From Polaromonas sp. JS666 (GTDB taxonomy: Bacteria; Pseudomonadota; Gammaproteobacteria; Burkholderiales; Burkholderiaceae_C), in assembly GCF_900103405.1 (NCBI RefSeq), contig NZ_FNHX01000002.1, positions 376,496 through 440,495 of the forward strand: a stretch of DNA of 64,000 bases, given 5' to 3'. The stretch's first letter is position 1. Every line of letters starts with the position of its first letter. Below are positions 26,176 to 34,692 of the stretch, piece after piece. Under the pieces are notes generated by a model. That model worked only from the letters and a program-made list of their open reading frames with translations. It was not told where the DNA came from and searched no databases. A program made the translations under genes and the position numbers.

Positions 26176-26182
26176 CTCTCTC

Positions 26183-26605
26183 TCAGCCCTCGACGATCTT
26201 GCGCATCCAGTCCGGCAGCGGCCGCGACTTCTGCGCGGGAAAATCCACCCAGATGGTGGTGGCCCCGCCGGCCGCGCAAATCACGCCCGGCGCATCGCTG
26301 CGCTCCATGGTGGCCCAGCTTTCAAAGGTGCTGCGGCCCGGGTCGCTGACATACATCTTCATGAGCACGTCGCCCGGGTATTCGAGCTGCTTGTAGAAAT
26401 TGCAGAACGCATTGACGATGACCGGGCCTTCGCCGCGCGGGTCGGGCCGGCAGCCTATCGCGTACATCCAGTCTATGCGTATGGTTTCCAGGTAACGGAA
26501 ATAGCTGCCGTTGTTGAGGTGGCCCATGGCATCCATGTCGCCCCAGCGTATCGGGATGAGCATCTCATGGACCAGTTTTTTCTTCTCGGGGATTTCAATC
26601 TTCAT
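26183..26605 (-). CDS. Acyl-CoA thioesterase, hotdog fold (4HBT/YbgC-like)
   Basis: 140 aa from the ATG at 26603-26605. A GTG three codons upstream is an alternative. The family signature is PIRWGDMDAMGHLNNGSYFRY near residue 20, with the catalytic Asp, followed by VNAFCNFYKQLEYPGDVLMK. It hydrolyses acyl- or aromatic-CoA thioesters, but the substrate is not defined. It is the last gene in a run with the DMT and LysE transporters. Confidence 0.9.
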   Translation of the reverse strand: MKIEIPEKKKLVHEMLIPIRWGDMDAMGHLNNGSYFRYLETIRIDWMYAIGCRPDPRGEGPVIVNAFCNFYKQLEYPGDVLMKMYVSDPGRSTFESWATMERSDAPGVICAAGGATTIWVDFPAQKSRPLPDWMRKIVEG

Positions 26606-26619
26606 GATGGTCACCGCAC

Positions 26620-27522
26620 CTAACGGTGCGCCCTGATGGAGGCAAGAATGCCCAGCGTGAACAGCACGCAGGCGGTGAGCTGCACCAGGGTGGGCCAGCG
26701 GCCGTCCCAGGCAAAGGAATACAGCAGCGCAAAAATCGTTTCACTGACGATGAGCTGCCCGCACAGGCTGGCGCTGAGCCGCTGGCTGGCCATGTTCCAC
26801 AAAATCGTGGCCAGCCAGGTCGAGCCCACACCGGCCACCACGCACAGCAGCACAAAGGTTCCGAGGTCCGCGCGCGCGGCCAGCAGGCCGGCATCGGATC
26901 CGGCCACCAGCCACATCAGCAACGCGCCCAGGCCGGTGGCCACGCCCAGCCAATTGGCCCAGTCGGTGGCGTTGACCTCCGGATGCCGCTTGAGCCAGGC
27001 GGAGTTGAGGATCGCAAAAACCGTCCAGCACACCAGCGAGCCCGCCACAAACAGCATGCCGCGCCAGAAATGGGTGGCCGCGCCTTGGCCCCCCTCGTGC
27101 GTGGAACCCATCATGAGCACCAGCCCGGCCAACGTGAGCGCCAGCCCCGGCAGCAGCGCGGCCCAGCGCAGGCCCTGCGGTTTGCCCAGCAGCATGACCC
27201 AGATCGGGATGGTGCCTATGACCAGCGAAGGCACTTCGGTACCCGCATCGCGTATGGCCAGCACCAGCAGCAGGTAGTAGCCGCTAAAGCCCAGGATGCT
27301 CATGAGCAGCGCGGCCCCGGCCTGGTGCAGCGTGGGCAGTCGCCGGCTGCGCAACCCGGCCAGCATCACCAGCACGGCGACCACACCGTAAACGGCAAAG
27401 CGCCCGGCCGTGAGGTCTATCGAGGAATAAGCACCCGCGCCCATTTCGAGCATGCGCGGCGCCACAAACACCAGGCCCCACAGCGCGCCCGCCGCGAGCC
27501 CGGCCAGAATGCCGGCCAGCAT
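26620..27522 (-). CDS. DMT/EamA-family transporter
   Basis: 300 aa from the ATG at 27520-27522. It contains about ten membrane segments in two EamA domains (residues 1-140 and 160-298: AGILAGLAAGALWGLVFVAP at the start, AFVLLCVVAGVGSTWLATIL-like segment and QLTACVLFTLGILASI at the end). It starts 4 bases after the LysE-family gene stop and ends 14 bases before the thioesterase gene, so the three form an operon. Confidence 0.9.
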   Translation of the reverse strand: MLAGILAGLAAGALWGLVFVAPRMLEMGAGAYSSIDLTAGRFAVYGVVAVLVMLAGLRSRRLPTLHQAGAALLMSILGFSGYYLLLVLAIRDAGTEVPSLVIGTIPIWVMLLGKPQGLRWAALLPGLALTLAGLVLMMGSTHEGGQGAATHFWRGMLFVAGSLVCWTVFAILNSAWLKRHPEVNATDWANWLGVATGLGALLMWLVAGSDAGLLAARADLGTFVLLCVVAGVGSTWLATILWNMASQRLSASLCGQLIVSETIFALLYSFAWDGRWPTLVQLTACVLFTLGILASIRAHR

Positions 27523-27525
27523 CAA

Positions 27526-28176
27526 TCAGGCGGTGTGCGCGGTGGCGACCAGGCGCAGGCCGAGCAGGCCCATGGCGCCGGCGGCCGTGCGGTCCACCAC
27601 GGCCTTGCTGCGCAGGTAGGCGGCGCGCGGCACCGACGAAGACAGCACCAGCGCCACCACGGCATACCAGCCGGTCTCCATCACCAGCACACCGGCCAGC
27701 ACCAGCATGGCGGCCGGCAAGGGGAAGTGCGCGGGCAGCAGGGCCGCGAACACGCTGCTGTAGACCACCACGATCTTGGGATTGCTCAACTGCGTGACCA
27801 GCCCCTGGCGAAACGACTGCAGCACCGTGCGGCGTGCCACGCCCTTGTCCTGGCCGGCCATCTCCAGCGGCTGGCGCGCACCGCGCCAGATCTGGATGGC
27901 AATCCACATCAGATAGAGGCCGCCCAGGACCTTGAGCGCCGTGTAGACGCCAGGCAAGGCGGCCAGCAAGGCCTGCAGCCCGGCCAGTGCCAGCGCGGCA
28001 AACACCAGCGCGCCCAGGCCCATGCCCAGCGCCGCGGCCAGGCCGTCGGCGCGTGAACGCGACACCGCGATGCGCGCGACCTGCACAAAACTCGGGCCGG
28101 GGCTGACCACGCCCGCGAGCAAAGCCAAAAAGATCAGGCCTATGGGGCCGAGGTAAGGCACTACGGAATCCATCAT
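27526..28176 (-). CDS. LysE/RhtB-family exporter
   Basis: 216 aa with six predicted membrane segments. The family start VVSPGPSFVQVARIAVSRSR near residue 25 matches the LysE translocator signature, followed by FAALALAGLQALLA and LSNPKIVVVYSSVFAALLP. It exports amino acids or homoserine lactone-like compounds. It is first in an operon with a DMT transporter and a thioesterase. The substrate is unknown. Confidence 0.92.
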   Translation of the reverse strand: MMDSVVPYLGPIGLIFLALLAGVVSPGPSFVQVARIAVSRSRADGLAAALGMGLGALVFAALALAGLQALLAALPGVYTALKVLGGLYLMWIAIQIWRGARQPLEMAGQDKGVARRTVLQSFRQGLVTQLSNPKIVVVYSSVFAALLPAHFPLPAAMLVLAGVLVMETGWYAVVALVLSSSVPRAAYLRSKAVVDRTAAGAMGLLGLRLVATAHTA

Positions 28177-28221
28177 GTTGTTCTCTCTCTCTGCGCGAAT
28201 TGATTGATGTTGTGGACCGGT

Positions 28222-29004
28222 TCAGACACCGAAGCCGTCATCCGCCGCGATCACCGCGCCGTTGACAAAATGGCTCTCGCCGCTGGCCAGCATCACCAGC
28301 AGCGCGTCCAGGTCTTGCGGCTTGCCGATGCGCTTGCGCGGCAGCATCTGCACCAGCTTCTTGCCCTGTTCGGTCTCCCAGTGGTGGTGGTTGATCTCGG
28401 TGTCAATATAGCCGGGGCAGATCGCATTGACGTTGATGCCGAACTTGCCCCACTCCAGCGCCATGGCTTTGGTCATCTGCACCACGGCGGCCTTGCTCAT
28501 GCAGTACACGCCGATCTGCGGCAGCACGCGCAGCCCGGCCATGGAGGCGATGTTGATGATGCGTCCGCCGGCATAGTTGCCGGGGCCGGCGCCGCGTGAG
28601 CGGGCCAGCATGCGCTTGCCAACTTCCTGCGCCACAAAAAAAGCGCCCTTCACATTGGTGTTGAAAATGAAGTCGTAGTCTTCCTCGCCCACGTCCTGGA
28701 TGCGCTGCGTGGTGCTCACGCCCGAGTTGTTGACCAGGATGTCTATGGGGCCGACCTCGGTTTCGGCATGGGCCACGCCGGCCTTGATGCTGGCATGGTC
28801 GGTCACGTCGAGCTCGACCACGTGCGCGTCGCCGCCGGCCGCCTCGATCTGCGCGCGCAGGTCCTTGAGCTTGTCCAGCCTGCGGCTGGCCAGCACCACG
28901 GCCGCGCCGGCGCGGCTCAAGGTCGTGGCGAACTGGGCGCCCAGTCCACCGGAAGCGCCGGTCACGAGGGCGACACGCCCTGTCAGGTCAATGCTGTAAG
29001 CCAT
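28222..29004 (-). CDS. SDR-family oxidoreductase
   Basis: 260 aa from the ATG at 29002-29004 behind GAGGAG. The frame is open far upstream, but that part is the antisense of the ETF-QO gene. The cofactor motif is TGASGGLGAQ near residue 15, NNSG near 90, catalytic Ser-Tyr-Lys in IASMAG and YCMSK near 165, and the C-terminus ends FVNGAVIAADDGFGV. It is probably a 3-ketoacyl-type or hydroxyacyl dehydrogenase. Divergent from ETF-QO, which also serves fatty-acid oxidation. Confidence 0.92.
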   Translation of the reverse strand: MAYSIDLTGRVALVTGASGGLGAQFATTLSRAGAAVVLASRRLDKLKDLRAQIEAAGGDAHVVELDVTDHASIKAGVAHAETEVGPIDILVNNSGVSTTQRIQDVGEEDYDFIFNTNVKGAFFVAQEVGKRMLARSRGAGPGNYAGGRIINIASMAGLRVLPQIGVYCMSKAAVVQMTKAMALEWGKFGINVNAICPGYIDTEINHHHWETEQGKKLVQMLPRKRIGKPQDLDALLVMLASGESHFVNGAVIAADDGFGV

Positions 29005-29130
29005 TAGAGGCTCCTCTCTCAATTTAAACCGTACAAAAGAGAACGACCGTTCGCATCGCTGCATTCGCGACATAAAATCCAACGCGAGACCGACAATCCT
29101 TCCTGAAAAATCATTATCAGCGAGTCCCCG

Positions 29131-30816
29131 ATGAATACCCAAGAAATTCTGGCCCAGTTCGGCCCCCGTGAGGCAATGGAATACGACGTGGTCGTGGTGG
29201 GCGGCGGCCCCGGCGGCCTCGCTACCGCCATTCGCCTGAAGCAACTCGCGGCCGAAAAAGGCAAGGACATTTCCGTCGTGGTGCTCGAAAAAGGCTCGGA
29301 GCCCGGCGCCCACATCCTCTCGGGCGCGGTGATGGACCCGAAAGCGCTGACCGAGCTGCTGCCCGACTGGAAAGCCCAGGGCGCGCCGCTGAACCAGCCC
29401 GTCACCGCCGACGAAGTGCTGTTCCTCAGCGAAAAAAGCGCGGTCAAGACACCGGCCTTCTTTGTGCCGGACTGCTTCCACAACGAAGGCAACTACGTCA
29501 TCAGCCTGGGCAATGTGGTGCGCTGGCTGGCGCAGCAGGCCGAGGGCTTGGGCGTTGAAATCTTCCCGGGCTTCGCGGCCGCTGAAGTCCTCTACAACGA
29601 CGACGGTTCCGTCAAAGGCGTGGCCACCGGCAACCTGGGCATAGGCAAGGACGGCCAGCCCACCGACAACTTCCAGCTCGGCATGGAACTGCACGGCAAG
29701 TACACCGTGTTCGCCGAAGGCGCGCGCGGCCACCTGGGCCGCCAGCTCATCAATCGCTTCAAACTCGACGAAGGCCGCGACCCGCAGGGCTACGCGCTCG
29801 GCGTGAAAGAGCTGTGGGAGATTGATCCGGCCAAACACAAACCCGGCCTGGTGATCCATACCGCCGGCTGGCCCATGGACAGCCAGACCTATGGCGGCGG
29901 CTTTATGTACCACCTGGAGGACAACAAGGTCACGCTGGGCATGGTCACCGGCCTGGACTACAGCAACCCCTACCTCAGCCCCTTTGAAGAGATGCAGCGC
30001 TGGAAGACGCATCCCAGCATCAAGCAATACCTCGAAGGCGGCAAGCGCATCAGCTATGGCGCGCGCGCCATCACCGCGGGCGGCGCTTTGAGCCTGCCCA
30101 AGACCATATTCCCGGGCGGCGCGCTGATAGGCTGCGACGCCGGCTACCTCAACGCGGCGCGCATCAAGGGCAGCCACGCGGCCATCAAGAGCGGCATGCT
30201 CGCCGCCGAAGCCGCCTATGAGGCCGTCACCGCCGGCCGCCAGCACGATGAACTGGCCGCCTACCCCGAAGCCTATGCCAAGAGCTGGCTCGCGCAGGAA
30301 CTGAACCAGTCGCGCAACTTCAAGTCCTGGTTCAAGAAGGGCCTTTACGTCGGCGCCTTCATGACCGGCATAGAGCACTGGCTGCTGCCCAAGCTGGGCT
30401 TCAAGTCGCCGCCCTGGACCGTGCACAACAGCATTCCCGACTACGCCAAGCTCAAGCCGGCGGCCGAGTGCACGCCCATCGTGTACCCCAAGCCCGACAA
30501 CAAGATCACCTTCGACCGCCTGAGTTCGGTGTTTGTCTCCAACACCAACCACGAAGAGCACCAGCCCGCGCACCTGACGCTAAAAGACGCCAGCGTGCCG
30601 GTCAACATCAATCTGGCCAAGTACGCCGGCCCCGAAAGCCGCTACTGCCCGGCCGGTGTCTATGAGTTCGTGAAGAACCCCGACAACAGCGACCGCCTGC
30701 AGATCAACGCGCAGAACTGCGTGCACTGCAAGACCTGCGACATCAAGGACCCGACGCAGAACATCGTCTGGGTCACGCCCGAAGGCGGCGGCGGGCCCAA
30801 CTACGCGGGCATGTAA
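29131..30816 (+). CDS. Electron transfer flavoprotein-ubiquinone oxidoreductase
   Basis: 561 aa, full length. The FAD motif is VVVVGGGPGGLATAIRL near residue 25, and the C-terminal 4Fe-4S cysteines are CPAGVYEF and NCVHCKTCDIKDPTQNI. It takes electrons from reduced ETF and passes them to ubiquinone at the inner membrane, linking acyl-CoA dehydrogenases to respiration. A strong terminator follows at 30851. Confidence 0.96.
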   Translation: MNTQEILAQFGPREAMEYDVVVVGGGPGGLATAIRLKQLAAEKGKDISVVVLEKGSEPGAHILSGAVMDPKALTELLPDWKAQGAPLNQPVTADEVLFLSEKSAVKTPAFFVPDCFHNEGNYVISLGNVVRWLAQQAEGLGVEIFPGFAAAEVLYNDDGSVKGVATGNLGIGKDGQPTDNFQLGMELHGKYTVFAEGARGHLGRQLINRFKLDEGRDPQGYALGVKELWEIDPAKHKPGLVIHTAGWPMDSQTYGGGFMYHLEDNKVTLGMVTGLDYSNPYLSPFEEMQRWKTHPSIKQYLEGGKRISYGARAITAGGALSLPKTIFPGGALIGCDAGYLNAARIKGSHAAIKSGMLAAEAAYEAVTAGRQHDELAAYPEAYAKSWLAQELNQSRNFKSWFKKGLYVGAFMTGIEHWLLPKLGFKSPPWTVHNSIPDYAKLKPAAECTPIVYPKPDNKITFDRLSSVFVSNTNHEEHQPAHLTLKDASVPVNINLAKYAGPESRYCPAGVYEFVKNPDNSDRLQINAQNCVHCKTCDIKDPTQNIVWVTPEGGGGPNYAGM

Positions 30817-30850
30817 GCCAACCGGAACCCAAACCGGAGCGCTTCCATCG

Positions 30851-30887
30851 AAAAAGCCCTTCTCAACTGAGAAGGGCTTTTTCTTTT
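30851..30887 (+). terminator. Rho-independent terminator after ETF-QO
   Basis: AAAAAGCCCTTCTC pairs with GAGAAGGGCTTTTT across a 4-base loop AACT, then a T run. Confidence 0.95.
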
Positions 30888-30908
30888 GTCCCGATTTTTG
30901 TCTCGGTC

Positions 30909-31520
30909 TCAGCGGCGTGGCGCAGCAGCCATCAAGGCCTGTCCCGCGGTCACAAGGGAGTTCGCCGGCCCCTTCTTGCCGAGCAACGGGCCGTTCATAT
31001 AGGCGCCGTCGATCAGCAGCACAAGCTGGCTGGCAAGATCGTCGGGCTTGCGAACGCCCATCTTCTTTGCCATCACGGCCAGGCGGTGCAGCAGTTCCGT
31101 CTTGTTGCGCATGGCAACCGCGCGGGCGGGATGGCTTGGTTCCGGGAACTCGGTCGCCACATTAAGGAAGGGACAGCCCCGGTACCTGGGCGCGGCGATG
31201 TGCTCGGCGATCCAGCGCAGATGCGCCTTCAGCTCCGCCTCGGCATCGTCGGGCTCCCGCGCCGCGACGCTGTCCCAGTCTTCCCAGTATTCGGCGTCTT
31301 CGCGCTCGAGGAATGCCGCCACAAGGTCGTCCTTGGTCGCGAAATGCCGGTACAAGCTGGTCTTGGCGACGCCGGAACGCTCGACCACCAGGTCGACGCC
31401 GACAGCCCTGACGCCCTCCCGGTAGAACAACGCCGCCGCCGTCTCCAGCACGCGGTCGCGCACGCTCAGCGGGCCGCGTTCATCCGCCACCGGCGTGGCC
31501 GTCTCAGTACTTTTTTTCAT
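30909..31520 (-). CDS. TetR-family transcriptional regulator
   Basis: 203 aa from the ATG at 31518-31520 (GGGGA upstream). An upstream ATG at 31574 lies inside the operators and is rejected. The HTH is RVLETAAALFYREGVRAVGV with VERSGVAKTSLYRHFATKDD near residue 45. The C-terminal ligand domain is of the TetR_C_6-like type with PRYRGCPFLNVATEF. The gene is divergent from a saccharopine-dehydrogenase-like gene, and the region between them contains two near-identical palindromes, so it most likely represses both. Confidence 0.93.
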   Translation of the reverse strand: MKKSTETATPVADERGPLSVRDRVLETAAALFYREGVRAVGVDLVVERSGVAKTSLYRHFATKDDLVAAFLEREDAEYWEDWDSVAAREPDDAEAELKAHLRWIAEHIAAPRYRGCPFLNVATEFPEPSHPARAVAMRNKTELLHRLAVMAKKMGVRKPDDLASQLVLLIDGAYMNGPLLGKKGPANSLVTAGQALMAAAPRR

Positions 31521-31538
31521 CGAATTTTCCCCGCACGG

Positions 31539-31568
31539 TTGACGCGCTACAGATCTGTACTGTACATT
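31539..31568 (+). promoter_or_regulatory. Promoter of the saccharopine-dehydrogenase-like gene, overlapped by an operator
   Basis: TTGACG (31539-31544) and TACATT (31563-31568) are spaced by 18 bases. The spacer is exactly the operator copy at 31545-31562, so repressor binding would block RNA polymerase. Confidence 0.6.
31545..31562. promoter_or_regulatory. TetR operator copy 1
   Basis: CGCTACAGATCTGTACTG carries the palindromic core TACAGATCTGTA shared with the second copy 32 bases downstream. Confidence 0.75.
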
Positions 31569-31576
31569 ATTCAAAA

Positions 31577-31596
31577 CGCTACAGATCTGTAGCGTT
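31577..31596. promoter_or_regulatory. TetR operator copy 2 (perfect palindrome)
   Basis: ACGCTACAGATCTGTAGCGT is a perfect 20-bp palindrome between the divergent TetR and oxidoreductase genes. The two copies are 32 bp apart, about three helical turns, so both lie on one DNA face. Confidence 0.85.
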
Positions 31597-31628
31597 TTAC
31601 GGAAATAACTTCAACAAGGGAATTCGTG

Positions 31629-32660
31629 ATGACATCAAACAAGACAGTGGCCGTCTATGGCGCTTATGGACACACCGGCCGCTTCGTGGTTTCGGAATTG
31701 CGCCGGCGCGGCTGGACGCCCATCCTCTCGGGGCGCGATGCCGGCAAGCTGCAGGTTTTCGGAACGGAAAACCCCGGTTTGGAACTTCGGCCGGCCTCGG
31801 TCGACGAACCCGCCTCGCTGGATCGCGCGCTGGCCGGCGCCGCGGCGGTCATCAACTGCGCCGGCCCCTTTGCCAGCACTTCGGCGCCGCTGATTGAAGC
31901 CGCCATGCGCGCACGGATTCCCTACCTGGATGTGGCGGCCGAAATAGAAGCCAACATCGACACCTTCAATCTGTTCGCGGACCGTGCGCGTGAAGCGGGC
32001 ATTGTGGTCGTGCACGCCATGGCGTTTTACGGCGGGCTCGGCGACCTGCTGGCGACCGCGGCCATGGGCGACTGGACTTACGCCGATGAAATTTCCATCG
32101 CCTACGGGCTGGACAGCTGGAGGCCCACGCCGGGGACCCTGATCGCCGGGCAGGTGTCGAAGCAGCGCCGGGACGGCCGCCGGGTGGTTTTTGCGGACGG
32201 AAAAATCGCCTACACCACGGAAGCTGCGCCGGCCACCGAATGGACTTTTCCCGCGCCGCTGGGCAAGCAGCCGGTCATCGCCGAATTCACCATGGCCGAC
32301 ACGGTAACGATCTCGCGCCACATCAAGGCCCCCAGAATCCACTCCTACATGACGGCCGTGGCCGTCAGGGACCTGACCGACCCGAATCCACAAGCCCCTG
32401 TAGCCAGCGATGAGAGCGGACAGTCGCCGCAAACCTTTGTGCTGGAAGTACTGGCGCGCCGCGGCGGCGAGGAGCGCCGCGCCATCGCGCGCGGGCGGGA
32501 CATTTATGCCTTCACCGCGCCCCTGGTCGTGGAGGCCATGGCGCGCGTGGTCGCCGGCCAGGTCAAGGGCGCGGGCGTCTTTACCGCCGGAGAAGCATTT
32601 GACGCGCGGGATTTCCTGGCCTCGCTGTCCCCCGCGAATCTTTCCGTGGAATTGCGTTAA
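31629..32660 (+). CDS. Saccharopine dehydrogenase NADP-binding domain protein (enoyl reductase-like)
   Basis: 343 aa from the ATG at 31629 (a GTG directly before is an alternative). The dinucleotide motif AVYGAYGHTGRFVVSELRRR is near residue 8, and NCAGPFASTSAPLIEAAMRA is the conserved second segment of saccharopine-dehydrogenase-like and trans-acting enoyl reductase proteins. The substrate is unknown. A divergent TetR and two operators indicate an inducible, single-gene response. A tandem terminator follows. Confidence 0.85.
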   Translation: MTSNKTVAVYGAYGHTGRFVVSELRRRGWTPILSGRDAGKLQVFGTENPGLELRPASVDEPASLDRALAGAAAVINCAGPFASTSAPLIEAAMRARIPYLDVAAEIEANIDTFNLFADRAREAGIVVVHAMAFYGGLGDLLATAAMGDWTYADEISIAYGLDSWRPTPGTLIAGQVSKQRRDGRRVVFADGKIAYTTEAAPATEWTFPAPLGKQPVIAEFTMADTVTISRHIKAPRIHSYMTAVAVRDLTDPNPQAPVASDESGQSPQTFVLEVLARRGGEERRAIARGRDIYAFTAPLVVEAMARVVAGQVKGAGVFTAGEAFDARDFLASLSPANLSVELR

Positions 32661-32670
32661 GTTCTTTCGC

Positions 32671-32702
32671 GCCCTCCGGCATGCCGGAGGGCCCTTTTTT
32701 TT
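32671..32702 (+). terminator. Rho-independent terminator
   Basis: GCCCTCCGGCATGCCGGAGGGC is a 22-bp perfect palindrome followed by CCTTTTTTTT, 10 bases after the stop codon. Confidence 0.92.
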
Positions 32703-32704
32703 GA

Positions 32705-32731
32705 AGGCCGCATCACGCATGCGGCCTTTGT
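32705..32731 (+). terminator. Second hairpin of a tandem terminator
   Basis: AAGGCCGCAT and ATGCGGCCTT form a stem around CACGC, directly after the first terminator. The T run is short. Confidence 0.6.
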
Positions 32732-33096
32732 TCATTCAGTCGCAGGCGCGCCACATATACACGGCGCAAACCTTCGCAAGCTTTGTGACTTTCTGTCCGG
32801 CGCGGCGATCGGGCCCTTGGCGCGCAGGCGGCGTGCACACCCCGCCAGCAGGTGATTCGCGCCATTCGCTCACAAGTGCTTACCGAACGATTCGACACGC
32901 TTTGAGGCCTGTCTCACGCCATCCCACGCGGGCTCGCGGCTTACGCTGACACGCCTTCTCCCCTCGCCGCAAAGACACTGGAACTGTCCTTGAGTTCGGG
33001 ACGTGGCCGCGCCCCTCACTGGCCGCCACGCCGCCGTGTTCCAGCTTTTTTGCCACATCCGCCCGCTGCCCGGCAGCTTTCTTAGCCCATTGATCC
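32732..33096. other. Non-coding gap before the exopolysaccharide locus
   Basis: I see no supported gene here. Short open frames on both strands lack start signals and family features. The stretch likely carries the promoter of galE. No JUMPStart element, tRNA or clear operator is recognised. Confidence 0.5.
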
Positions 33097-34209
33097 ATGA
33101 CAGAAAACACCCCCAGCGTGCTGCTGACCGGCGGCGCCGGTTATATCGGAAGCCACACTTTTGTGGCCTTGGCGGAGGCCGGCTACCAACCGGTCATCCT
33201 CGATGATTTCTCGAACAGCCACCCTGCGGTGCTGGAGCGGCTGGCGCAGCTGACGGGCCGGCGCGTGCCCTGCGAAAAAGGCAATGTGCTGGACACGGCC
33301 TTTGTGGCCGAGGTGCTGCAGCGCCACCGCTGCGTTGCCGCCGTGCATTTCGCCGGCGTCAAGGCCGTCGGTGAAAGCGTGCAGCAGCCCCTGATGTACT
33401 ACCGCAACAATGTGAGCGGCCTGCTGAGCCTGCTTGAGGCCATGGCCGGCACCACCGCCTGCCGGTCCGTGGTGTTTTCTTCCAGCGCCACGGTCTACGG
33501 CAACCCGGCCAGCGTGCCGATTGACGAAGGCTTTCCCTGTGCGCCCGAAAGCCCGTATGCCCAGAGCAAGCTGATGTGTGAAAACATCCTGGCCTCGCTG
33601 CGCGCGTCGGACCCTTCATGGCGCACCGGCGTGCTGCGCTACTTCAACCCGGTGGGTGCGCACCCCACCGGCCTGATCGGCGAAGACCCCAGCGGCATTC
33701 CCAACAACCTGATGCCCTTTGTGACCCAGGTGGCCGTGGGTAAACGCGCGCGGCTGCAGGTCTTCGGCAGCGACTACCCGACCCCCGACGGCACCGGCGT
33801 GCGCGACTACCTGCATGTATCCGACCTGGCCGACGGCCATGTGGCCGCCGTGCAAGCCCTGCTGGCCAAAGGCGAGAGCTTCACCGTCAACCTGGGCACC
33901 GGCCAGGGCACCAGCGTGCTGGGTGTGGTGCGCGCCTTCGAGCGCGCCAGCGGCCGGCCCATCCCGTTTGAATTCGCGCCGCGGCGCGCGGGCGACGTGG
34001 CGCAGTATTTCGCCGATGTGTCACTGGCCCGCGGCGTCCTGGGCTGGCGCGCCACGCGCGGCATCGAAGAGATGTGCCGCGACTCGTGGCACTGGCAGCA
34101 GCGCAATCCCGACGGCTACCGGACCCAGACGTCCGACACCGCCATGCACATGCCGGCGCCGGTGCGCAATAGTCCGAACGGCCCCATGCGACCGGTGGTC
34201 AGCGCCTGA
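33097..34209 (+). CDS. galE: UDP-glucose 4-epimerase
   Basis: 370 aa, slightly longer than the usual 338 because of a C-terminal tail of about 30 residues (QTSDTAMHMPAPVRNSPNG). The NAD motif is TGGAGYIGSHTF, substrate loop SSSATVYGNP with catalytic Ser, and YAQSKLM has the YxxxK pair. It interconverts UDP-glucose and UDP-galactose, giving precursors for the glycosyltransferases downstream. The odd tail includes the left arm of an inverted repeat (34167-34188), so part of the tail may be recent extension. Confidence 0.94.
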   Translation: MTENTPSVLLTGGAGYIGSHTFVALAEAGYQPVILDDFSNSHPAVLERLAQLTGRRVPCEKGNVLDTAFVAEVLQRHRCVAAVHFAGVKAVGESVQQPLMYYRNNVSGLLSLLEAMAGTTACRSVVFSSSATVYGNPASVPIDEGFPCAPESPYAQSKLMCENILASLRASDPSWRTGVLRYFNPVGAHPTGLIGEDPSGIPNNLMPFVTQVAVGKRARLQVFGSDYPTPDGTGVRDYLHVSDLADGHVAAVQALLAKGESFTVNLGTGQGTSVLGVVRAFERASGRPIPFEFAPRRAGDVAQYFADVSLARGVLGWRATRGIEEMCRDSWHWQQRNPDGYRTQTSDTAMHMPAPVRNSPNGPMRPVVSA

Positions 34210-34299
34210 TTCGTCTTGACACACAACCTGCACCGAATGAGGACAAGACACATCTGCTTTCACCAGCACAAACCGGGCCATGGGCCGTTCGGACTATTG
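34167..34299. repeat. Long-range inverted repeat around the galE stop
   Basis: The 22 bases 34167-34188 (CAATAGTCCGAACGGCCCC start) pair with 34279-34299 (ending TTCGGACTATTG) with a single extra base. About 90 bases separate the arms. The left arm codes for the galE C-terminus and the right arm lies upstream of the next gene. It might act as a processing hairpin, protein-binding repeat or the footprint of a lost mobile element. Confidence 0.8.
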
Positions 34300-34354
34300 C
34301 CGATTGCTGCACTGCACAACACACTCATCCCCTGCTTTGACAGAGGAGAAATTC

Positions 34355-34690
34355 ATGCCTAAAGCTCTTATCACCGCCACTTTGCTGGCCGCCTGGATGG
34401 CCTCCGCATCGGCCTACTCCGATGCTGCCGACCAGCCGCCGCCGCAGCCCCTGGCCAGCAAGGCCGGCGCCGCCAAAACCACGCCCATGAAACTGCAGGC
34501 CGGCGCCGACAGCGTCAAGGTGCGCGCGGTCTACAGCCCCGACATACGCCCGAATCCGCCGCAGGCTTTCGCGGCCGACGATGAAACCGGCGCGGGCGAA
34601 TCCGGCTGGCGTTCCTACGGCATGCTGCTGGCAACGCTGGTGTTGATGGCCGTGATCGCCGTGCGGCGCTACAAGGCGGGAAGGCCCTGA
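34355..34690 (+). CDS. Small exported protein with C-terminal membrane anchor
   Basis: 111 aa from the ATG at 34355 with GAGGAGAA seven bases upstream. Residues 1-20 form a signal peptide (ALITATLLAAWMASASA), followed by a Pro/Ala-rich spacer and a C-terminal transmembrane segment YGMLLATLVLMAVIAV ending RRYKAGRP. The tail layout resembles protein-sorting anchors used by exosortases, but no PEP motif is seen. I do not recognise the family. Between galE and the flippase, it probably assists polysaccharide export. Confidence 0.78.
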   Translation: MPKALITATLLAAWMASASAYSDAADQPPPQPLASKAGAAKTTPMKLQAGADSVKVRAVYSPDIRPNPPQAFAADDETGAGESGWRSYGMLLATLVLMAVIAVRRYKAGRP

Positions 34691-34692
34691 GC

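Noticed and set aside
26626..28056. Plus-strand open frame of 476 codons opposite the DMT and LysE genes
   Set aside because: A His/Gln/Arg-rich shadow of two conserved membrane proteins; not a gene.
29005..30573. N-terminal extension of the SDR gene through the ETF-QO region
   Set aside because: The frame stays open by chance, antisense to ETF-QO. The SDR family start and a GAGGAG site are at 29004.
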